Assembly: GCF_017745275.1 (NCBI RefSeq)
Contig: NZ_JAGHZS010000009.1
Span: 186,001-250,000, forward strand
Reading direction: 5' to 3'
Origin: Chitinophaga sp.
GTDB taxonomy: Bacteria; Bacteroidota; Bacteroidia; Chitinophagales; Chitinophagaceae
DNA length: 64,000 nucleotides
Shown here one piece after another: positions 1 to 7,980 of the stretch. Position numbers and translations under genes: made by a program. Each line of letters starts with the position of its first letter. Position 1 is the first letter of the stretch. The notes beneath the pieces are model-generated. The model had not been told where the DNA came from. It did no database searches and saw only the letters and a program-made list of their open reading frames with translations.

Positions 1-1072
1 ACATAGGAATATTAACGCTGCGAAAGGCCGGTAAGGGATCGTAGTCGAGGTTAATATCCAGCGGGAATATTTGTTTGAGTGAATCCAGCTGAGCACGACT
101 GGCATTGAGAATAGGACCGGTATAATCGCCATTTAAAGACTTAAACCAGGGCGCCTTGTTGTAACGTGCTTTCAGTGAATCAAGTGTTTCCAGTCCGCCG
201 TTGAATTGCCCGCGTACCACCTCGTCAGTGGCGGCTACTACCTGCATGGCTTGTTCAATAGCTTCCTGTTTATAGCCTTCCAGTTGAAGGTCGTGTAGTA
301 CCTGCTGCCGGTTTTCTTCACGAGGTGGAATGAGCAGGCTGTAACTGGCAATAAGAAAATCAACGAGTGTCTGGCTGGCTGTTAACGGTACTATCCAGCC
401 GCCCTGGCTTTCTCCCATTAGTCCCAGTGGCACTCCTTTTACGGCTGGTTGCGCCCTCACTGCTTTTACCGCCGCCACCATATCTTTTGCGAGCAGTTCA
501 AAGCTGGCAGTTTGTTTCCCGGTGGATCTGCCGGTGCCGGGTTTATCATATACAAATACGGCAATATCATTCAAAGGTAACAGGTACTGCACATAATTAT
601 TGTACACGGCCGATTCCTGTCCTGAGCCGTAATGTAGTATCACTACGGCCTGGGGCTTTTTATTCACAGGAAGGAATAATTCACCATACAGACTGGCATC
701 CTTACCGCTAAAACGGATGGGGATAACGGGAAAGTGTATACGTTTTCCCGTGAGGGTGTTACCATCTTGCCGGAAAACGAGCGAGTCGTGTGTGCTACCG
801 CTGAAGTGAGCAAATATATTCGGATTTTTAGGGTTGGCCCATCCGGGGCCAGACTGATAACTGCTATCGGCCTGGAGAAAGAGGCGACCGCAACTGCCGT
901 CCATGCGGCGATAACGGAGGTCCTCCCCCTGGGAAGGACTGATCACCAGCTTGCTGCCATCGCTGAGTGCATAGGCACCATTGCGGTAGTTGGAAAAATA
1001 CTCGTAGTCCTGGGCCATAGCCTGCCCGGCAATAAGTGCGGTAGTGAAAAATGTTAGCAATGGTATTTTCAT
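1..1072 (-). CDS. secreted alpha/beta-hydrolase, 3' end outside window
   Basis: I read this frame from the reverse strand: it opens with ATG at 1072 and stays open to base 1, so at least 357 codons are present and the C-terminus lies outside the window. The product starts with a signal peptide (about residues 1-21, ending AMAQ). A beta-rich N-terminal domain precedes an alpha/beta-hydrolase core. The nucleophile elbow GESQGG places the likely catalytic Ser at about residue 222, and a YDKPGTGRS stretch precedes it. This resembles the secreted serine hydrolases/acylaminoacyl-peptidase-like proteins of Bacteroidota; the substrate is unknown. It starts 20 nt after the acetyltransferase gene and is probably cotranscribed with it. 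The catalytic Asp and His are expected near or beyond the edge. Confidence 0.85.
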   Translation of the reverse strand, partial: MKIPLLTFFTTALIAGQAMAQDYEYFSNYRNGAYALSDGSKLVISPSQGEDLRYRRMDGSCGRLFLQADSSYQSGPGWANPKNPNIFAHFSGSTHDSLVFRQDGNTLTGKRIHFPVIPIRFSGKDASLYGELFLPVNKKPQAVVILHYGSGQESAVYNNYVQYLLPLNDIAVFVYDKPGTGRSTGKQTASFELLAKDMVAAVKAVRAQPAVKGVPLGLMGESQGGWIVPLTASQTLVDFLIASYSLLIPPREENRQQVLHDLQLEGYKQEAIEQAMQVVAATDEVVRGQFNGGLETLDSLKARYNKAPWFKSLNGDYTGPILNASRAQLDSLKQIFPLDINLDYDPLPAFRSVNIPM

Positions 1073-1092
1073 ATAGTCGTGACTGATAGTTC

Positions 1093-1602
1093 TTAAAGCG
1101 TAAGCTGGAAGGTGGCAAACTTTCCATCCTTGTAGTGAGCTGGTAATCCCACCGGATCGGGGATGTCTGCGTCGCCAAGATAAGTAAAACCGCAGCTTAC
1201 ATAGTAATTGTTTAACTTCTCGTTACCGGCGCCTGTGTCCAGTCGCAGATAATGCCGGTGATGCTCCCGTCCGTATTGCCTGGCCCAGGCAATAATCTGT
1301 TTCACCAATCCGCGCCCCCGGTACTCCGGATGCGTGGCGATCCGGTGGAGATACAGCGAAGGTTCCTCGTCTTTGCTACCCCATATCAAAGGATCGTTGA
1401 AGGTAGTAACAAATACACCCACCATTTTTCCGTCCGTCACCAGTTTCCACTGCCGCTGTTCTGCAATTTCCTGCGCTACCATCGATCGGTCAAATCCTTT
1501 CCAATAACGCTTTACACCGTGCTGCAACTGGTATTTGGTACCTTCCTCGTAGAGGTAAAAGATATCGTTGATATCTGTTGCCTGGCTGTTGATTATTTCC
1601 AT
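1093..1602 (-). CDS. GNAT-family N-acetyltransferase
   Basis: A 169-residue protein of the usual length for a single-domain GNAT acetyltransferase, which moves an acetyl group from acetyl-CoA to an amine. The acetyl-CoA loop is visible as HPEYRGRGLVKQII around residue 90, preceded by a LYLHRIATH strand and followed by a C-terminal LNNYYVSCGF segment typical of motif B. I chose the ATG at 1602 (MEIINSQ). An ATG at 1641 would add 13 unlikely residues inside the promoter region; a GGAGA lies upstream of the chosen start. It is divergent from the MocR-type regulator, so it may be that regulator's target. The substrate cannot be told from sequence. Confidence 0.88.
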   Translation of the reverse strand: MEIINSQATDINDIFYLYEEGTKYQLQHGVKRYWKGFDRSMVAQEIAEQRQWKLVTDGKMVGVFVTTFNDPLIWGSKDEEPSLYLHRIATHPEYRGRGLVKQIIAWARQYGREHHRHYLRLDTGAGNEKLNNYYVSCGFTYLGDADIPDPVGLPAHYKDGKFATFQLTL

Positions 1603-1645
1603 GCTTATGTAATTATTTCTCCAAAAATATCTACTTTGCATAAAC

Positions 1646-1685
1646 TGTAACAGATACAGATTTTAGATATTTTAGTGTAACAGAT
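1646..1685 (+). promoter_or_regulatory. direct repeat, candidate MocR operator
   Basis: The 10-mer TGTAACAGAT occurs at 1646-1655 and again at 1676-1685, exactly 30 bp apart, or about three helical turns. The second copy overlaps the ATG of the MocR gene, and the first lies just in front of the divergent acetyltransferase. MocR/GabR-type regulators are known to bind spaced direct repeats between divergent genes, so this is a good candidate for autoregulation and control of the acetyltransferase. Binding is inferred. Confidence 0.55.
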
Positions 1686-3105
1686 GAAAGACTTCCAATA
1701 CATAGATATCGCAAACCGGATAGAATCGATGATCAACAACGATACTTATCCGCTGGGAGAAAAGCTGCCTTCTCTACGTGTCATCAGTGAACACTTTGGT
1801 GTAAGTGTGGGTACTTCATTGAAAGCCTATGGTTTATTAACAGATAAGGGATTGCTGGCAGCCCGGGAAAAATCAGGATACATAGCGCTGCGTAAATCCA
1901 TGGGGCAAACGGCACAGCCAGTAGCTACTACTACCGCTCCGGCGATCCGGGAAATTAATGTGAGCCGTATCATCAGCAAAATGCCGGTAGATGCGGGTCC
2001 ATATCCGCCGGGCTTCATCTCTTTCTTCAATGCTTCGCTGGACACGCATATGATCCCTTTCAATGCGGTGCGACGCAGCCTGCAGAAAGCCTCCCGTGAC
2101 CTTACCGGCGCTCACCTGCAATACGAATCTACATTGGGAAACCAGCAGTTACGGGAACAAATCGCCAGGCTCTCTTTCTACTGGAACGGTAGCTTATCGG
2201 CCGACGATATACTGGTGACTAACGGAACGCTCGAAGCTCTCAGCCTTTGCCTGCGTGCGGTGACGCAGCCCGGAGATACGGTTGTAGTGGAATCTCCCTG
2301 CTATTATGGAATACTGCAATGCCTTGAGCAACTGCAATTAAAGGTAATAGAGCTGTCGTGTGATCCTGAACAAGGCATACAAATAGCACAATTGGAAACA
2401 ATCATCCAGTCCTTTGATATCGCTGCCTGCCTGTTTATCCCCAATTTCAATAATCCAAACGGCGTACTGATATCCGACGAAAAGAAAAAATGGATTGCTG
2501 AAATGGCTGTGAAACGCAGGCTGCCGGTAATTGAAGATGATGTATACGGAGAATTGTATTTCGGTTCAACAAGGCCCAGTACCATCAAAACCTATGATAA
2601 ACACGGATGGGTCATGCAATGCTCCTCGTTTTCGAAAACGGTGGCCTGCGGTTATCGGATTGGCTGGTGTGTGCCAGGCAGGTTTCTCGAAAAAGTATCA
2701 CAACTGAAAGCTACTACTAATATAGCTTCAGCAACAGTGCTGCAACTATCTGTCGCCGATTTGCTCAGTAGTGGTACCTACCAGCGTCACCTTCGGAAGC
2801 TGAGACCTTTGCTGCATAAACAGGTTGTGCTGACCAGTCAGTATATCGAACAATATTTCCCGGAAGGTACGAAGATCAGCCAGCCTGATGGTGGTATAGT
2901 ACTTTGGGTAGAACTCCCAAAGCAGGTAGATGCCATGAAACTACAGAAGCTGGCGCTGGAGCAGCGGATCAATATCGCGCCCGGACCACTTTTTTCCAGC
3001 ACCGGCGGGTACAGAAATTATATTCGTATTAGCTGTAATAAAGAATGGAACCGGCAGGTTGAACAGGCTATTCGTAAGCTGGGTAAGCTGGTTGCAACTT
3101 TCTAA
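1684..3105 (+). CDS. MocR/GabR-type transcriptional regulator (GntR HTH + aminotransferase-like domain)
   Basis: A 473-residue protein of the usual MocR length. Residues 1-70 form a GntR winged helix (PLGEKLPSLRVISEHFGVS, then a wing ending GLLAAREKSGY). A linker of about 40 residues leads to a fold-type I aminotransferase-like domain. The PLP Schiff-base lysine is probably K318 in CSSFSKT, and the usual NPNG and EDDVYGEL motifs are present at about residues 258 and 281. Such proteins sense a PLP-linked amine ligand and control a neighbouring gene; they are normally not enzymes. The gene is divergent from the GNAT gene with 81 bp between starts. No effector can be named from sequence. Confidence 0.93.
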   Translation: MKDFQYIDIANRIESMINNDTYPLGEKLPSLRVISEHFGVSVGTSLKAYGLLTDKGLLAAREKSGYIALRKSMGQTAQPVATTTAPAIREINVSRIISKMPVDAGPYPPGFISFFNASLDTHMIPFNAVRRSLQKASRDLTGAHLQYESTLGNQQLREQIARLSFYWNGSLSADDILVTNGTLEALSLCLRAVTQPGDTVVVESPCYYGILQCLEQLQLKVIELSCDPEQGIQIAQLETIIQSFDIAACLFIPNFNNPNGVLISDEKKKWIAEMAVKRRLPVIEDDVYGELYFGSTRPSTIKTYDKHGWVMQCSSFSKTVACGYRIGWCVPGRFLEKVSQLKATTNIASATVLQLSVADLLSSGTYQRHLRKLRPLLHKQVVLTSQYIEQYFPEGTKISQPDGGIVLWVELPKQVDAMKLQKLALEQRINIAPGPLFSSTGGYRNYIRISCNKEWNRQVEQAIRKLGKLVATF

Positions 3106-3318
3106 GCAAGTGCAGGCACCAGGCTATATCATTCTACGACATTTTATATCATTAGCTGCCATCGACAGTGGCTCAGCGAATAAAATATAGCACGGGCGCA
3201 CCTGCAACTGCAAACCGGCAGAACAGTGAGTAAAGTGGTATTAACGGTTTGGCAGAAAATCTACAAGCCTATTTTAATGCTTGTTTTAACTTTTTTAAAT
3301 AATATGAATGGTACGCTC

Positions 3319-4131
3319 CTATTCTTTGAAAAATGTGAGGAGATTTTCTGCTACTATTGCCGGCGCTTCATTATTTGTTGGTGACAGATGATGAAGCGCA
3401 GGTAATAGCAATACTTCCGCCCGTGGAATTGTTTGCTTCAGGACATTTAATGTGTCGGAGATAAAACCAGGACTAGCCTTCCCGCCCATCAGGAGAACCG
3501 GAACAGACAAGCTTTCATATTTCCTGTAACTTCCTTCTAATCGCTTTACTTCCAGGTGTTCCCGGAAATTACTGGCTAGCAATCTTTTCTTGAGTTCCCA
3601 TTTTTTTCCTTTTATGGCCAACCGGAGTACAAAACCTGCCAGCCAGGATGGTGCATTACTCAACGGACTGTGCCCCATTCCCTGTACGAAGACTGTAAAA
3701 GCTTTCCTGTATTGTTGATGAGCCATGGCCGTTTCATAGCTATTCAACCATTTCCAGTTGCCATGAAGCGACACACCCGGCTCGTAAACACTTATTTTCT
3801 TAAATGGATGACCATTTACCGCTGCTTCCAGTGCTACCAATCCTCCGTAACTGTGTCCAAACAGAAAAGTGGCGCCGGTGGCTTGCTGCACTGCCATTAC
3901 ATCATTACAGTCATCTTTGATATTATAATGGGCTTCCTGCCCGTGCCTGTCGCGTCGTTGCATCAGGTGAACCGTAAAATTACCAGAAAGCGCTATGGCT
4001 AAATCTGTATATTCTTCTATGTCGCTTAATGCACCATGTACAATAATTAGCCCGGGGCCGTTGCCAATGGTGTCATAAGTAATCATACCGCCTTTAGCAG
4101 ATGTTGCTGTGTTTGTTTTAAAAGTTGTCAT
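3319..4131 (-). CDS. alpha/beta-hydrolase (TetR-controlled)
   Basis: A cytoplasmic single-domain alpha/beta-hydrolase of 270 residues. The oxyanion region is VHGALSD near residue 31, the nucleophile elbow is GHSYGG with Ser94, and the catalytic His is probably in the C-terminal ALHHLSP. No signal peptide is seen. I chose the ATG at 4131 (MTTFKTN); the upstream ATG at 4158 lies inside a palindromic operator and would translate it. The gene is divergent from a TetR regulator and shares its operator, so it is probably repressed by it and induced by a small lipophilic compound. Esterase, lactonase or haloperoxidase-like activity cannot be distinguished. Confidence 0.87.
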   Translation of the reverse strand: MTTFKTNTATSAKGGMITYDTIGNGPGLIIVHGALSDIEEYTDLAIALSGNFTVHLMQRRDRHGQEAHYNIKDDCNDVMAVQQATGATFLFGHSYGGLVALEAAVNGHPFKKISVYEPGVSLHGNWKWLNSYETAMAHQQYRKAFTVFVQGMGHSPLSNAPSWLAGFVLRLAIKGKKWELKKRLLASNFREHLEVKRLEGSYRKYESLSVPVLLMGGKASPGFISDTLNVLKQTIPRAEVLLLPALHHLSPTNNEAPAIVAENLLTFFKE

Positions 4132-4140
4132 AGGTTTTTT

Positions 4141-4160
4141 AATTGAATTAAATTTCAATT
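4141..4160 (-). promoter_or_regulatory. operator 1 (hydrolase side)
   Basis: A 20-bp near-palindrome, arms AATTGAA and TTCAATT around six A/T bases, lying 10 bp upstream of the hydrolase ATG. It matches the second site at 4219-4238. A TAATTTTA word on the minus strand at 4162-4169 could be the -7 element, so repressor bound here would block the start of transcription. Confidence 0.6.
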
Positions 4161-4218
4161 GTAAAATTATAGGATGGTTTGGTAAGAAATATTTTTATGT
4201 TGTTTAAAATTTGCTTAC

Positions 4219-4238
4219 AATTGAAATAATTTTCAATT
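4219..4238 (+). promoter_or_regulatory. operator 2 (TetR side)
   Basis: A perfect palindrome with 8-bp arms, AATTGAAA and TTTCAATT, around TAAT, ending 8 bp before the TetR ATG. It has the same consensus as operator 1, 78 bp away. A TAATTTTC word inside it (4227-4234) resembles the Bacteroidota -7 element TAnnTTTG, so binding would give autorepression. Confidence 0.65.
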
Positions 4239-4246
4239 AAAAGACA

Positions 4247-4843
4247 ATGCCCAAAGCGAAAGAGCAATTTGAGGAAATGCGCCAGGAAGCGCAGAAGAAG
4301 ATACAGGCAGCCGGGCTTGAGCTTTTTGCCAGTAAAGGTTTGGCCGGGACAAACATTAAAGAAATAGCTGCAAAAGCGCAAATCAGTCTCGGGTTGATGT
4401 ATCACTATTACACCAATAAGGACGAACTATATCTTGGATTAGCCAACCAGGCGATGGATATGTCCATTGCCCACCTGACTTCATTAAAAAAGCAGCATTC
4501 TACTGCGAGGGAGAAGGTAGAAGGCTTCATTGAAGGGTTTCTAACAGGTGTACATAAATACCCTGAAATTTGCTACTTCATTATTATTGGGCAGCAGTTT
4601 GAAACCAGGGATGCTGCACAGGATCAATTGTTGATCACCCGCAAGCAGCAATCAATGAAAATACTGGCCGATATTATCAAAGGCGGCCAAAAAGAAGGTA
4701 GCTTCCTATCCGGGGATCCGATGCAGCTTGCTGCCATGTTAATAGCAGCCACACAAGGATTGGCTGCCTTCAAAATGACGTTTGGAAAAGGGTTTACCAT
4801 TCCGGGAAAAGATATACTCATGAATATGCTGCTTATCAAATAA
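4247..4843 (+). CDS. TetR/AcrR-family transcriptional regulator
   Basis: A 198-residue regulator of standard TetR length. The N-terminal HTH spans about residues 15-62: GTNIKEIAAKAQISLGLMYH gives the turn and recognition helix, followed by the conserved YYTNKDELY. The C-terminal part is the variable ligand-binding and dimer domain. It is divergent from the alpha/beta-hydrolase gene, and the two matching palindromes between them are the expected binding sites. The likely role is autorepression and repression of the hydrolase until a ligand binds. The ligand is unknown. Confidence 0.93.
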   Translation: MPKAKEQFEEMRQEAQKKIQAAGLELFASKGLAGTNIKEIAAKAQISLGLMYHYYTNKDELYLGLANQAMDMSIAHLTSLKKQHSTAREKVEGFIEGFLTGVHKYPEICYFIIIGQQFETRDAAQDQLLITRKQQSMKILADIIKGGQKEGSFLSGDPMQLAAMLIAATQGLAAFKMTFGKGFTIPGKDILMNMLLIK

Positions 4844-4920
4844 CTAGCCGTTTATAAAAGTGGTATCATACTACGCCTGATACAATGCTACTATTTATCC
4901 GGCTTTTCACCTACCCGACA

Positions 4921-4948
4921 AAAAATGACCGATGCAATTATGCATCGG
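4921..4948 (-). terminator. rho-independent terminator of the TlpA-like gene
   Basis: An 8-bp perfect stem CCGATGCA/TGCATCGG (4929-4936 with 4941-4948) with a 4-nt loop. Read on the minus strand it is followed by TCATTTTTT (4921-4928). It lies about 50 nt beyond the stop of the thioredoxin gene and closes the ECF/SusCD operon. Confidence 0.75.
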
Positions 4949-5001
4949 CCATTCTTCAGGCAACATTGTTCATCGGGGGTACATGAAACAATACTACTTC
5001 T

Positions 5002-6408
5002 TTATTGTGCGTTTAGTGCCTCTTCAATTCTTGCCGGCGTTTTATCTTCGCTCGGCCTGGAAGCATCTGCGTCAAATATTTTTCCATCTCTTCCAATAAT
5101 GATATAGCGTGGAACCCCATGGATGTTAAATGCATTGGCAACAGCGCTTTTCATGCCACCGGCAGATAATAAATGAATGCCCTCAATTTTATCGTCTTCA
5201 ATCGCTTTTTTCCAGTTGGCTTCTTTGTCATCTATACTGATGTAAAGGAAAACCACCTGTTTATTGTCTTTAAATTTCTCATGCAGTTTGGGGCTGCCAT
5301 TTTTCATCTCATAGCGGCAGGGGGTGCACCAACTGGCCCAGAAATCCATGTAAATCACTTTACCGGCAAAATCTTTCAACGTTACATCTTTACCATTGAG
5401 GTCTTTCAGTGTAAAGAACGGCGGCACTTTACCTGCGGCCAGACTGAGTGTTTTGGCGTACGATTCCTGTATAAACTTCGCATCTTCTTTGGTAGCATAC
5501 TTCGCAACATAATTATCTATTGCCGGTTTCAGGGAGGCCACATCTTTCTCCATTCCTATCAGGGAATTCAGCGTAGTCTTCATGGCCATGCTACGCAACT
5601 TTCCTGTATAATGCTGTTCAATCAGTTTTAACCGCTGCTTCAATGCCTGGGGATATTCATAGCTGCTATCCAGCTTTCCTTGCTGGTATAATTCACGCCA
5701 GCCCATATAAGCAGGATAGCTGCCTCTCATAAAAGCATTGTAAGATTCATTGTTAATCAAATCATCTCTCATCTCAATATTATCACAAAGCTTCCAGTAA
5801 TCATCGGACAGCACTTCCGACATTTTTTTCTTGAAACCAAGATGATAAAAATAAGGAGCCAGTACTAAGGAGCCTAACTTCCGGTACTTAAGAGATATCG
5901 ACTGGTCTTTATAGAAAACAGGGGTTACTTTGCGCTTATTCGCCTCCAGTATATCAATAGATGCCTGTTCCATCCGATTCACCGTGTCAAGATATTCCTT
6001 CACTGTTAGATTAGTAGCATTGATGTTTTTATAATCCAGCAGATACTGATAAAAGTATTTCCACAACACTTTAGCATTTTCGGCGCCTGGTCCGGAGAAG
6101 GTTGTTTTTTCCTCGAAATCTGTTTTAATGTTCAGCTTATCGCCGGATTCCAGGAATAAATACATCTGTCCTTTTTTGGGTGAATCGATACCCACCCTGA
6201 TCGATTTCGGGAAGGTGCCGGTAAAGCGATGTGTCACTTTCCCTTCTTTATTGGGTGCTACCATGAATACACTTTGTTCTCCGTCAGCTATCCATACAGA
6301 ATCCACCTTTAGCGGGGATATATCCAATACGATGGTAGCTTCCTTTTTTTGTCCAAAGATGATGGCCGCATACAGGCAGCATATCACCGTGATGATACTC
6401 GTTTTCAT
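5002..6408 (-). CDS. TlpA-like periplasmic thiol-disulfide oxidoreductase with long N-terminal domain
   Basis: A 468-residue exported protein with a signal peptide of about 19 residues ending in FGQ. A beta-rich N-terminal domain of DUF4369 type (about 25-120) and a helical middle part precede an AhpC/TSA-TlpA domain (about 325-468). The active site is WASWCTPC with Cys361 and Cys364, and the cis-proline loop is HGVPRYIII. Proteins of this design are very common beside SusC/SusD in Bacteroidota; a role in reducing or protecting envelope proteins is inferred. It is the last gene of the first ECF-controlled operon, 111 nt after SusD and before a clear terminator. Confidence 0.88.
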   Translation of the reverse strand: MKTSIITVICCLYAAIIFGQKKEATIVLDISPLKVDSVWIADGEQSVFMVAPNKEGKVTHRFTGTFPKSIRVGIDSPKKGQMYLFLESGDKLNIKTDFEEKTTFSGPGAENAKVLWKYFYQYLLDYKNINATNLTVKEYLDTVNRMEQASIDILEANKRKVTPVFYKDQSISLKYRKLGSLVLAPYFYHLGFKKKMSEVLSDDYWKLCDNIEMRDDLINNESYNAFMRGSYPAYMGWRELYQQGKLDSSYEYPQALKQRLKLIEQHYTGKLRSMAMKTTLNSLIGMEKDVASLKPAIDNYVAKYATKEDAKFIQESYAKTLSLAAGKVPPFFTLKDLNGKDVTLKDFAGKVIYMDFWASWCTPCRYEMKNGSPKLHEKFKDNKQVVFLYISIDDKEANWKKAIEDDKIEGIHLLSAGGMKSAVANAFNIHGVPRYIIIGRDGKIFDADASRPSEDKTPARIEEALNAQ

Positions 6409-6519
6409 TATACTGTTTGCTTTTAATTTTTATAAGAATTTGATTTATCCAACCTTTCAGGCAAAGCGATGCCAGACTGCTGTTCAACACAGCAATCGAA
6501 TCTGTTATGTTAAAAGTGT

Positions 6520-7974
6520 TTAAGGGTTTTGTGGCATATCCGGATTGGCGTTGGCGATATACAATGGAATGCGGAAGGTGAGTCGTTCCGGACGCAATGT
6601 ATACGTGCTTTTCACCGCACCGGTCATATCATACACCGTATGCGTGGTTCCGACGGTAGATTTATATACCGGATCTACAGAAAGACGGCGCATATCAAAC
6701 CACCGGTATCCCTGTATCGGAAATTCACGGATCCTTTCATTGAGAATAAAGGTGGTTAACGCCACCTTATCTGTTGCAATGGCTGCTGGTATAGCGGCTT
6801 CTCCGGCAGGCATTCGCTTATTGCGGAAGGCTTCCATGTCGGCAACAGCGCCAGCCAGGTCGTTCCCGCGCGACTTACACTCCGCCCTCAACAAGTAGAT
6901 ATCAGGGACGCTGACGCCTGCGTTGTTGGCGGCGCCACTCCCCCATGCTCTGAGCATGCCATTGGGATAAATGTGTGTAAAATCAGCCAGAGGATTTGGC
7001 GTCAGAAATGCACGGCGGTAATCACCGGGCAGGTAAAGTGCTGCTGTTTTACTATTCAGCACAACACCTGAAAAGACGTAGGTGAAATAATTGAGCGTTC
7101 TTCTGAGAAAAAGGACCTCATGATCAATATTCAGATTCCCCCTGGTGGGCCCTGTAATCGGACTTACAGGTGTAAAAGCGCCTCCGGGTGTCAGCTCCTT
7201 CTGAAAATCGTATAGCCCAATGGGTATGCTGGCACCTGCCAAATCGTTGATGGCGGCATTCAATTGTGGCAGGGCTTTATCGTATTGTCCCATGAAGGCA
7301 TATACCTTTCCCAGCAAACCTTCTGCTGCCGGCTTCGACATACGGATACGGTTCGTTAGTGCAGTGGGCAGATAAGGTATGGCGCCTGTCAGATCCTCCA
7401 CGATGAGATCATATATTTCCTTTACCGTAGCCCGGGTAAATTTTGTTTGAGATACATCGGCTGTCAATACTTTTGGTACGGCCAGGTCTGTTGCTGCAGT
7501 AGCTTCATTGTAGGGCGCTCCATAAAAGTTAACCATCATAAAGTATCCCCAGGCGCGGCAGGCGCGTGCTTCAGCTTTCAGCGATTGTCTTTGCGCTTCG
7601 CTTCCTCCGCTGGCATTCATCACTTCATTGATGATTTTATTATACTGATACATGACCCGCATGATCGCCGTCCATTCCATGGAGGTAGCATCCGGCAGGT
7701 AAATATCATTTTCCCAACGGAAAGATTTTTGGTTCTCCGGTAATGTTTCACCTGTAAGATAAGGTACTACACCCGCTACCTCATCGCCGGTTACCTGATA
7801 GGCGGTAATGGGAACCACAGTGAGTGCGTTCAGCAGCTGATCATAATCCGCTGTTTTCTCTGCCACCAGTACCCCTTTGGGATTGACTTCCAGGAAATCC
7901 TTTTTACACGCAGACATGAGCATCAATGCAATAAAAGGATAAATATATTTTCGGTTCAGTAGCCCCATTTTCAT
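6520..7974 (-). CDS. SusD/RagB-family surface lipoprotein
   Basis: A 484-residue SusD-like lipoprotein with lipobox LMSAC about 23 residues in, followed by the usual KKDFLEV start. The TPR-rich SusD core includes the EARACRAWGYFMMVNFYGAPY segment near residue 135 and a C-terminal region with RIREFPIQGYRWFDMRR. SusD proteins cap the partner SusC barrel and bind substrate on the cell surface. It starts 6 nt after the SusC stop, so the pair is cotranslated. Regulation by ECF/FecR rather than a hybrid sensor means the cargo could be a peptide, siderophore or glycan; sequence alone does not decide. Confidence 0.93.
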   Translation of the reverse strand: MKMGLLNRKYIYPFIALMLMSACKKDFLEVNPKGVLVAEKTADYDQLLNALTVVPITAYQVTGDEVAGVVPYLTGETLPENQKSFRWENDIYLPDATSMEWTAIMRVMYQYNKIINEVMNASGGSEAQRQSLKAEARACRAWGYFMMVNFYGAPYNEATAATDLAVPKVLTADVSQTKFTRATVKEIYDLIVEDLTGAIPYLPTALTNRIRMSKPAAEGLLGKVYAFMGQYDKALPQLNAAINDLAGASIPIGLYDFQKELTPGGAFTPVSPITGPTRGNLNIDHEVLFLRRTLNYFTYVFSGVVLNSKTAALYLPGDYRRAFLTPNPLADFTHIYPNGMLRAWGSGAANNAGVSVPDIYLLRAECKSRGNDLAGAVADMEAFRNKRMPAGEAAIPAAIATDKVALTTFILNERIREFPIQGYRWFDMRRLSVDPVYKSTVGTTHTVYDMTGAVKSTYTLRPERLTFRIPLYIANANPDMPQNP

Positions 7975-7980
7975 TAATTT

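Noticed and set aside
1252..1650. Plus-strand frame opposite the acetyltransferase
   Set aside because: Antisense shadow with no recognisable domain.
3106..3318. Possible small RNA in the gap between MocR and the hydrolase
   Set aside because: No stable stem-loop with a T-run and no promoter word could be pointed out.
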